A stretch of DNA of 64,000 bases from Tranquillimonas alkanivorans. Lineage in GTDB: Bacteria > Pseudomonadota > Alphaproteobacteria > Rhodobacterales > Rhodobacteraceae. Shown here in pieces: positions 57,975-64,000 of the stretch (its first letter is position 1; the number at the start of each line of letters is the position of its first letter). The notes under the pieces are model-generated. The model was not told the DNA's origin. It searched no databases and saw only the letters and a list, made by a program, of their open reading frames with translations. Both the position numbers and the translations under genes were made by a program. The stretch spans positions 1 to 64,000 of the forward strand of contig NZ_FOXA01000001.1 in assembly GCF_900115595.1 (NCBI RefSeq), read 5' to 3'.

Positions 57975-59777
57975 TCAGGCGTTTGGGCTCTCCCGGACAT
58001 ACGTGCCGGGCGCCGGGGCCAGCACCTCGGCGTTTTCCCCCGGCTGGCGCGCGGCGACCTTGCGGCCCGACCGCTTGGCCAGCCACTCTCCCCACCTGGG
58101 CCACCATGATCCCTCGTGGAACTCGGCCTGCGCGCGCCACTCTTCGGGCCCGCCCGACCAGTCGCCGTTGACGTAGTGGCCGTACTTCTTCTTCGACGGC
58201 GGATTGACGATCCCGGCGATGTGGCCCGACTCCGACAGGATGAACGTCTTCGACCGGCTGCCCATCTTCTGGATGCCGTTGTAGCTCGACCGCCAGGCGG
58301 CGATGTGATCCGATTCGCAGGCCACCGCGCACAGCGGCACCTTCACGTCGGCCAGCTTCACCGTCTCGCCCAGGATCCCGAACCCTTTGGTGGCGAACTC
58401 GTCGCGCTGGCACAGGCCGCGCAGGTACTCGACCGCCATGCGCGCGGGCAGGTTCGTGCCGTCGCCGTTCCAGAACAGCAGGTCGAAGGCCGGCGGCGCC
58501 TCCCCCATCATGTAGCTTCGGATGGCGGGCGTGTAGATCAGGTCGTTCGACCGCAGGAAGCTGAACGTCCGGCTCATGAAGAACGAATGCAGGATGCCCT
58601 TGTCGTTCACCTCGGACTCGATCCCGTCCACGAAATCGTCGTCGAGGAAGACGCCCACCTCGCCCTGATCCGAAAAGTCGGTCAGCGTGGTGAAGAAGGT
58701 GGCGGACTTCACCGACCGGTCCTTGCGTTTCTCCATCAGTGCCAGCGTCATCGCCAGCGTGGTGCCCGCGATGCAGTAGCCCACGGTGTTCACCTGGTCC
58801 TCGCCGGTGATCGCCTTCACCTGCTCGATCGCCTCCAGGTACCCCTCCTGAACGTAGTCGGACATGCCCACGTCGCGGTACGACGGGTCGGGGTTCTTCC
58901 AGCTGACCACGAACAGCGTGAAGCCCTGCTCCACGATCCAGCGGATCAGGCTGTTCTTTTCCTTCAGGTCGAGGATGTAGAACTTGTTGATCCACGGCGG
59001 GAACAATACCAGCGGCGTCTTGTGCACCTGCTCGGTGCGCGGCGCGTACTGGATAAGCTCGAACAACCGGTTGCGATAGACGACCGAGCCCTCGGTCGTC
59101 GCCAGGTTCTCACCGACCTTGAAGGCGTCCCGGTCGGCCAGCGACACCAGGATCTCGCCGTCGTTCGCCTCGATGTCGCGCACCAGGTTCTCGAGCCCCT
59201 TCACCAGGCTCTGGCCGTCCGTCTCGACCGCGCGGGTCAGCGCGTCGGGGTTGGTGCCCAGGAAGTTCGTGGGCGAGAACATGTCCATGATCTGCCGGCT
59301 GAAGTATTCAAGCCGCTTCTTGTCCCGCGGCTCCAGCCCCTCGAGGTCCTCGATCGCGTTCTGCACCGCCTCGGACGTCATCAGGTATTGCTGCTTGATG
59401 TAGTTGAACCAGGGATGCGTCTCCCACAGCGGGTTCGAGAAACGGCGATCCTTCGGCGTGTGGTCCTCGGGCGGGGTCAGCTCGCCATGGACCAGCTTCT
59501 CCTGCACCTCGACGTAATGCTTGAGCGCCTTGCCCCAGTAGCCCACCTGGTGCTCGATGATCTTCGAGGGGTGGGTCATCATCTCGGTCATGTAGGCCGT
59601 CGCCGCCTTCATGTAGAGCTCGTGCCCCGGCGCCTGCAGGCTGGGCGGAACCGATTTCTTCCGCGCAAGCGCGCTGACCATGCGCTGCGACAACTCCTCG
59701 ATCTTTGCCAGATTCTCGTTCAGAGCCTCCAGGTTGGCCGCGGGAACGTTTCCAGCTCCGGAGTCTTCAGTTGTCAT
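57975..59777 (-). CDS. phaC: Class I polyhydroxyalkanoate synthase PhaC
   Basis: PhaC polymerises (R)-3-hydroxyacyl-CoA into PHA. The 600-residue protein has a long N-terminal domain (PSLQAPGHELYMKAATAYMTEM), then an alpha/beta-hydrolase core with the catalytic cysteine in the lipase-like box NTVGYCIAGTTLAMTLAL, catalytic Asp in ACESDHIAAW and His in LSESGHIAGIVNPP. The box reads GYCIAG, a variant of the common GYCVGG. ATG 59777 is preferred; ATG 59786 is three codons upstream. A PhaR site lies 24 bases before it. Confidence 0.95.
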   Translation of the reverse strand: MTTEDSGAGNVPAANLEALNENLAKIEELSQRMVSALARKKSVPPSLQAPGHELYMKAATAYMTEMMTHPSKIIEHQVGYWGKALKHYVEVQEKLVHGELTPPEDHTPKDRRFSNPLWETHPWFNYIKQQYLMTSEAVQNAIEDLEGLEPRDKKRLEYFSRQIMDMFSPTNFLGTNPDALTRAVETDGQSLVKGLENLVRDIEANDGEILVSLADRDAFKVGENLATTEGSVVYRNRLFELIQYAPRTEQVHKTPLVLFPPWINKFYILDLKEKNSLIRWIVEQGFTLFVVSWKNPDPSYRDVGMSDYVQEGYLEAIEQVKAITGEDQVNTVGYCIAGTTLAMTLALMEKRKDRSVKSATFFTTLTDFSDQGEVGVFLDDDFVDGIESEVNDKGILHSFFMSRTFSFLRSNDLIYTPAIRSYMMGEAPPAFDLLFWNGDGTNLPARMAVEYLRGLCQRDEFATKGFGILGETVKLADVKVPLCAVACESDHIAAWRSSYNGIQKMGSRSKTFILSESGHIAGIVNPPSKKKYGHYVNGDWSGGPEEWRAQAEFHEGSWWPRWGEWLAKRSGRKVAARQPGENAEVLAPAPGTYVRESPNA

Positions 59778-59800
59778 CGCAAACATTCCAAATTATCTTG

Positions 59801-59811
59801 CTGCAGGGCAG
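59801..59811. promoter_or_regulatory. PhaR operator 3, upstream of phaC and phaZ
   Basis: CTGCAGGGCAG is a full match to CTGC-N3-GCAG, in the 125-base interval between the divergent phaC and phaZ starts. It is extended as TGCTGC-AGG-GCAGCA. Confidence 0.72.
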
Positions 59812-59902
59812 CATCATGAGAGTCTGACCCAGTGTAACGTCGCGTTGGCAGGGGGGCAAAGCGGCGTTTTCGGACCGGGCGAGTTCCGGGGAAGGAGTGC
59901 CG

Positions 59903-61204
59903 ATGCGCTACATGCTCACCTACGATCTGATGGAGACGATGCGGAACACCAACCAGTGGTTGGGTGCCACCGCGGCCGCCTTCGGGTCCTATCCCGTCAC
60001 GGGGCTCGCGCCCCATCCGTTCTTCAAGCTGATGTCCGCCTGGGGCGAGGTCACGGAGCGATCTTTCGCCCGCATGGTCGCCAAGCCCGACTGGGGCATC
60101 TCGACCGTCGTGGGCGAGGACGGGCGCGATCACGTCGTCACCGTCACGCCCGAGCTGGAAAAGCCGTTCGGCGACCTGATCCGCTTCAACGTCACCGGAC
60201 GCCCGGAAAAGCCGCGCCGCATCCTGCTGGTCGCGCCGATGTCGGGCCACTACGCGACGCTCATGCGCTCGACCGTCACCTCGCTTCTGCCCGATGCCGA
60301 GGTCTGGGTGACCGACTGGCACAACGCGCGCGACATTCCCGTCTCCGAGGGCAAGTTCGATATCGAGGATTACACCCTCTACCTCGCCGACTTCATGCGC
60401 CACCTCGGCCCGGACACGCACGTGATCGCCGTCTGTCAGCCCGCGCCGCTCGCGCTTGCCGCCACCGCGTATCTCGCGGCCGAAGAGCCAAAGGCACAGC
60501 CTGCCACGCTGACGCTGATCGGCGGGCCGATCGATCCCGACGCCGCCGCCACCGATGTCACCGACTTCGGCCGCCGCGTCACCATGGGCCAGCTCGAAGA
60601 GCTCGCCATCCAGCGCGTGGGCTTCAAGTACGCGGGCGTGGGCCGCATGGTCTATCCCGGCCTGCTGCAGCTCGCGTCGTTCGTGTCGATGAACGCCGAC
60701 CGCCACGCGCAGGCGTTTTCCGAACAGATCCTGCGCGCCGCCAAGGGCGAGGCGGGCGATCACGACAAGCACAACAAGTTCTACGACGAATATTTCGCCG
60801 TCATGGACATGACGTCCGAGTTCTACCTGTCGACCGTGCACCGGATCTTCAAGCGACGCGACATCGCGCGCAACGACTTCGAGGTGGACGGCGTGAAGGT
60901 CGATATCGGCGCCATCACCGACGTCGCCGTGAAGATCGTCGAGGGCGAGAACGACGACATCAGCGCGCCGGGCCAGTGCCTCGCCGCGCTCGACCTGCTG
61001 ACCGGCCTGCCGGACGAGAAGAAGGCCAGCCACCTCGAACCGGGCGCGGGACACTACGGCATCTTCGCCGGCAAGTCCTGGCGCAACAACATTCGCCCGC
61101 TGGTGCTGAACTTCATCGACGCCAACAGCCGCAAGACCGGCGCGCCGAAGCGTCAGCCGAAGCTCAAGGCCGTCGGATCGGACGAAGGCCCCACGCCTGT
61201 CTGA
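59903..61204 (+). CDS. phaZ: Intracellular polyhydroxyalkanoate depolymerase PhaZ
   Basis: PhaZ degrades stored PHB to 3-hydroxybutyrate. The 433-residue protein begins MRYMLTYDLMETMRNTNQWL and has LLVAPMSGHYATLMRSTVTSLLPDAEVWVTDWHNARDIP, the catalytic cysteine motif VCQPAPLALAA, and the C-terminal EPGAGHYGIFAGKSWRNNI with the catalytic His. These match the PhaZ1 family of intracellular depolymerases. ATG 59903 follows GAAGGAG. It is divergent from phaC and probably shares the PhaR-controlled interval. Confidence 0.95.
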   Translation: MRYMLTYDLMETMRNTNQWLGATAAAFGSYPVTGLAPHPFFKLMSAWGEVTERSFARMVAKPDWGISTVVGEDGRDHVVTVTPELEKPFGDLIRFNVTGRPEKPRRILLVAPMSGHYATLMRSTVTSLLPDAEVWVTDWHNARDIPVSEGKFDIEDYTLYLADFMRHLGPDTHVIAVCQPAPLALAATAYLAAEEPKAQPATLTLIGGPIDPDAAATDVTDFGRRVTMGQLEELAIQRVGFKYAGVGRMVYPGLLQLASFVSMNADRHAQAFSEQILRAAKGEAGDHDKHNKFYDEYFAVMDMTSEFYLSTVHRIFKRRDIARNDFEVDGVKVDIGAITDVAVKIVEGENDDISAPGQCLAALDLLTGLPDEKKASHLEPGAGHYGIFAGKSWRNNIRPLVLNFIDANSRKTGAPKRQPKLKAVGSDEGPTPV

Positions 61205-61255
61205 CCTCGGGCGGCCCAGCCCTCGCTGAACATCGGACCGCGCCGCCCGGCGCGG

Positions 61256-62011
61256 TCACTTCAGAAGAAGCGGCTGCACCTCGCGCGCCAGCCAGCCCTG
61301 CAACGCCGCGGTCACCTCGTCCGGCGCCTCGAGCGTGGGGACATGGCCCGCACTTTCGACCACGTGAAACACGCCCTTCGGCATCAGCCCGGCCATGAAC
61401 TCGTGCCGGCGCGGAAGGAAGATCGTGTCGTGCCGCCCGCACAGCATCAGGCCCGGGATGCGGGTCGAGCGCAGCGCCTTCTGCTGGTCCGGGCGGCGCT
61501 GCATGGCATGCGCGTGGTTCAGGTAGACATCCAGCCCCAGCGACGTCGCCATCTCGACCAGGAAGTCGCCCAGCGGCTCCCGCGTCACGGGGGCCAAGGC
61601 GCCGGGCGGCACGTCCTCGCGCAGCACCACCTCCAGCTTGCCGGCCCGCGCCCGCGCGATACGCGTCTCGCGCTCGGCCGCGGCGGTCGGCGTCTCGGCC
61701 AGGCAGTTGGCCGAGATCAGGGCGATCCGGCTCACCCGCTCTGGCGCGCGGCGCAGGATCTCCATCGCCACCATCGCGCCCAGCGACTGGCCCGCCAGCG
61801 CAAAGCGCGGCGGACCGGCGGCCAGTACCGTATCTGCCATCTCTTCGACCGTGCGGCCGGAGGCGAGGCTGGGAAGCAGTATGGTCCTGCGCCCGCCCAA
61901 CGCCTCGATCTGCGGCCCCCAGACCCGCGCATCGGACATGAAGGCGGGCAGCAGCACCAGCGGCTCCTGCGCCTGCGGGGTCTCCTCGGTCGGCGTGTTG
62001 GTGTCGCTCAT
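61256..62011 (-). CDS. Alpha/beta hydrolase
   Basis: The 251-residue hydrolase has an oxyanion segment VLLPAFMSDARVWGPQ, the nucleophile elbow ALAGQSLGAMVAMEIL, an Asp in LMLCGRHDTIFLPRRH and a catalytic His in VVESAGHVPTLEAPDEV, so the triad is complete. The substrate is unknown; relatives act on esters and on lactones. ATG 62011 (MSDTNTPTEE) is preferred to a longer frame. It converges with phaZ. Confidence 0.89.
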   Translation of the reverse strand: MSDTNTPTEETPQAQEPLVLLPAFMSDARVWGPQIEALGGRRTILLPSLASGRTVEEMADTVLAAGPPRFALAGQSLGAMVAMEILRRAPERVSRIALISANCLAETPTAAAERETRIARARAGKLEVVLREDVPPGALAPVTREPLGDFLVEMATSLGLDVYLNHAHAMQRRPDQQKALRSTRIPGLMLCGRHDTIFLPRRHEFMAGLMPKGVFHVVESAGHVPTLEAPDEVTAALQGWLAREVQPLLLK

Positions 62012-62116
62012 CGCGTGCCTCGCTCGCGCGGGTTCGGCCCGCGCGGATGCAGGGTAATTCAGCGCGCCGGAGCGCGGCAAGCGGGCCCGCGGCGTCAGCC
62101 GCGCGTTGTCCGCCCC

Positions 62117-62863
62117 TCAGCGGATCCGCGCCAGCACGTCCTCGACCGACGCCTCGATCAGCGCAAGGCAGTCGGGCGTCGAGAAGCGGTGATCCGCTCC
62201 CTTCACCAGCGTCAGCCGCACGTCGCCGCCGTCCAGGTGGTCGAGCAGGCGCAGAGCCACCGCGCGGTCCACGTCCTCGTCCTCGGTCCCCTGCAACAGG
62301 CGCACCGGCACCTCCAGCGCCAGCGGATCGCGCAGGACGAGCTGCTGCCGCCCCTCCTCGATCAGCCGCTTGGTGATGACCAGCGGCTCGCCGTAGTCCG
62401 ACGGCTGCTCCACCCGGCCCTCGCGTTCCAGCGCCAGGCGCTCGTCATCGGTGAATCCCGGCCACATGCTGTCCTCGGTGAAGTCGGGCGCGGCGGCGAT
62501 ACCGACGAACCCGGCGACCGCCCCAGGCATCGCCTTGGCCACCAGCAGCGATACCCAGCCGCCCATCGACGAGCCCACCAGCACCTGCGGTCCCGCGCAC
62601 AACGCCCCGATGGTCGAGATCGCATCCTCGGCCCAGTCGCCGATGGCGCCGTCCTCGAACGCCTCGGACGACTGCCCGTGCCCGGAATAGTCGAAGCGCA
62701 GGAAGGCGCGGCCGGTGCGTTTGGCCCATGCCTCCAGGTGCACGGCCTTCGTGCCCTCCATGTCCGACCGGAAACCGCCCAGGAACACCACGCCGGGCTC
62801 GGCCCCTTCGGTCTGGTGATAGGCGATGCACCGGCCCTGCGGCGTGTCGAGATACTCGGCCAT
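62117..62863 (-). CDS. Alpha/beta hydrolase, ABHD10-like
   Basis: The 248-residue hydrolase has [39 protein letters not shown], the nucleophile in [17 protein letters not shown], an Asp in [13 protein letters not shown] and His in KGADHRFST. The SDMxGTKA and DYSGHGxS motifs match bacterial relatives of human ABHD10, a mitochondrial thioesterase. It may be a thioesterase, but this is inference. GAGGGAGA precedes the ATG. It diverges from thrS. Confidence 0.88.
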   Translation of the reverse strand: MAEYLDTPQGRCIAYHQTEGAEPGVVFLGGFRSDMEGTKAVHLEAWAKRTGRAFLRFDYSGHGQSSEAFEDGAIGDWAEDAISTIGALCAGPQVLVGSSMGGWVSLLVAKAMPGAVAGFVGIAAAPDFTEDSMWPGFTDDERLALEREGRVEQPSDYGEPLVITKRLIEEGRQQLVLRDPLALEVPVRLLQGTEDEDVDRAVALRLLDHLDGGDVRLTLVKGADHRFSTPDCLALIEASVEDVLARIR

Positions 62864-62948
62864 GGTCTCTCCCTCTCGCGTTCGCGGCGAGCCTAGCCGT
62901 CGCGCGCGGGGATGCAATCGGGAAGCCGCGTGGCCTTTACCGGCGGAC

Positions 62949-62985
62949 CGAAGTGTACATCGATGGCGCGGATACGTACGTTTGG
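62949..62985. repeat. GTAC-rich inverted repeat, copy 2, in the thrS leader
   Basis: CGAAGTGTACAT (62949-62960), a 13-base spacer ending GCGCGGAT, and ACGTACGTTTGG (62974-62985) form an imperfect inverted repeat with the same arm length and spacing as the perfect copy at 20228-20264. Confidence 0.62.
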
Positions 62986-63092
62986 CACGTTTTCCGGCCC
63001 TTGACGGGGCCCGGCCGCGCGGTCAGAACGCGGCAAGACATACCCGCAACCGGGCGTTCCGTGGGCGCCAAACCGACGAGGAGACAAGGCCG

Positions 63093-64000
63093 ATGGCCCA
63101 GATTTCCCTGACATTTCCCGATGGCAACTCGCGCGATTACGACGCTGGCGTCACCGCCGGCGAGGTCGCTGCGTCGATCTCCAAGTCCCTGGAGAAGAAA
63201 GCCATTTCCGCCACTGTCAACGGCCGCCACTGGGACCTCCAGTGGCCCATCGACGAAGACGCCTCCATCGCCATCCACACGATGCAGGACGACGCGCAGG
63301 CGCTCGAGCTCATCCGCCACGACCTCGCCCACATCATGGCCCGTGCGGTGCAGGAGATCTGGCCCGACGTGAAGGTCACCATCGGCCCCGTCATCCAGCA
63401 CGGCTGGTACTACGATTTCGACCGGAGCGAGCCGTTCACGCCCGAGGACCTGGGCAGGATCGAGCAGAAGATGAAGGAAATCATCAACTTGCGCGATCCG
63501 GTCCGCACCGAGGTCTGGGACCGCACCGATGCGATCCGCCACTACGAACAGAACGGCGAGCCCTACAAGGTCGAGTTGATCGACGCGATTCCCGAGGGCG
63601 AGCCCGTCCGCATGTACTGGCACGGCCACTGGCAGGACCTCTGCCGCGGCCCGCACCTCGCCCATACCGGCCAAGTTCCGGCGGACGCGTTCAAGCTGAT
63701 GAACGTGGCCGGCGCCTACTGGCGCGGCGACAGCTCGCGCCAGATGCTCCAGCGCATCTATGGCGTGGGCTTCAAGAACAAGAACGACCTCAAGGCGCAC
63801 CTGACGATGCTCGAGGAGGCCGCCAAACGCGACCACCGCAAGCTCGGCCGCGAGATGGAGCTGTTCCACTTCCAGGAAGAAGCGCCGGGCATGGTCTTCT
63901 GGCACCCCAACGGCTGGACCGTCTACCGCGCGCTCGAAGACTACATGCGCCGCCAGCTGACGAAGGCGGGCTACAAGGAAATCAAGACGCCGCAGGTCGT
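63093..64000 (+). CDS. thrS: Threonyl-tRNA synthetase, N-terminal part (gene runs off the right edge)
   Basis: The visible 302 codons begin [20 protein letters not shown], the TGS domain of ThrRS. The editing domain follows with [16 protein letters not shown] (the HxxxH metal motif) and [18 protein letters not shown], then the catalytic domain start [35 protein letters not shown] precedes the ATG. The remainder, including the zinc site and anticodon-binding domain, is outside the window. Confidence 0.97.
   Translation, partial: MAQISLTFPDGNSRDYDAGVTAGEVAASISKSLEKKAISATVNGRHWDLQWPIDEDASIAIHTMQDDAQALELIRHDLAHIMARAVQEIWPDVKVTIGPVIQHGWYYDFDRSEPFTPEDLGRIEQKMKEIINLRDPVRTEVWDRTDAIRHYEQNGEPYKVELIDAIPEGEPVRMYWHGHWQDLCRGPHLAHTGQVPADAFKLMNVAGAYWRGDSSRQMLQRIYGVGFKNKNDLKAHLTMLEEAAKRDHRKLGREMELFHFQEEAPGMVFWHPNGWTVYRALEDYMRRQLTKAGYKEIKTPQV

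Overview
The window is a dense piece of high-GC chromosome (by eye about 65-70% GC) from an alphaproteobacterium of the order Rhodobacterales, most likely a marine Roseobacter-type relative. The basis is gene content and order: a pckA / chvI-chvG / hprK-rapZ-EIIA-HPr locus, a small HIG1-type membrane protein with PduO, etfBA and hbd, the rpoZ-rel-pdxJ-acpS-lepB-rnc-era run, a class I PHA locus, and many DUF families common in this order. I see no transposase, phage gene, CRISPR array, rRNA or tRNA.

Layout. 1-4.6 kb: 5' end of an EF-Tu gene, a lipoprotein, recO, a long acyl-CoA dehydrogenase resembling methylsuccinyl-CoA dehydrogenase (ethylmalonyl-CoA pathway) and a TauE/SafE permease. 4.7-11.2 kb: pckA divergent from the ChvI/ChvG two-component system, which runs with overlapping stops and starts into hprK, rapZ, a mannose-type EIIA and HPr. 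11.2-17.3 kb: hbd, a DUF6473 gene, etfBA, PduO adenosyltransferase, a HIG1-like protein, an SDR and an SH3 protein. 17.5-19.8 kb: parC. 19.9-28.5 kb: a leftward housekeeping block (DUF1491, era, rnc, lepB, acpS, CAP protein, pdxJ, DUF2062, rel, rpoZ, folK). 28.5-36.5 kb: NYN protein, YqaA, cytochrome c, ispH, DUF3429, rnhA, fmt, two adjacent peptide-deformylase genes (one degenerate), a PatB-like lyase and thiamine pyrophosphokinase. 36.6-43.1 kb: a long acidic repeat protein, DUF2842, purA, secG, pyrG. 43.3-45.8 kb: a GluR0-like ligand-gated potassium channel, MipA/OmpV and TerB proteins. 46-56.6 kb: a polar amino-acid-type ABC importer with two glutamine-synthetase-like ligases, a class I amidotransferase, an FAD amine oxidase and a class III aminotransferase, which together read as a gamma-glutamylation pathway for an amine such as putrescine. 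56.7-61.2 kb: the PHA locus phaR-phaP-phaC / phaZ. 61.2-64 kb: two alpha/beta hydrolases and the 5' end of thrS.

The genes fit a carbon-storage theme: PHA synthesis and mobilisation, 3-hydroxybutyryl-CoA dehydrogenase, ETF, a cobalamin adenosyltransferase and a probable ethylmalonyl-CoA pathway enzyme, with pckA and a regulatory PTS linking carbon status to an envelope two-component system.

The most informative non-coding signals are three CTGC-N3-GCAG sites at the PHA genes, one lying between the -35 and -10 of a phaP promoter; a 20-bp-spaced direct repeat upstream of pckA; and several recurring intergenic families: a bipartite ATATCC-box plus GC-hairpin element (six copies), tandem TTCG/CGAA hairpins (three loci), a GTAC-rich inverted repeat (two copies) and a GCGGGGACC-type repeat cluster. 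No wholly new multi-gene system is evident. The best leads are the channel with an altered ligand pocket, the degenerate deformylase pair, the acidic repeat protein and the repeat families.
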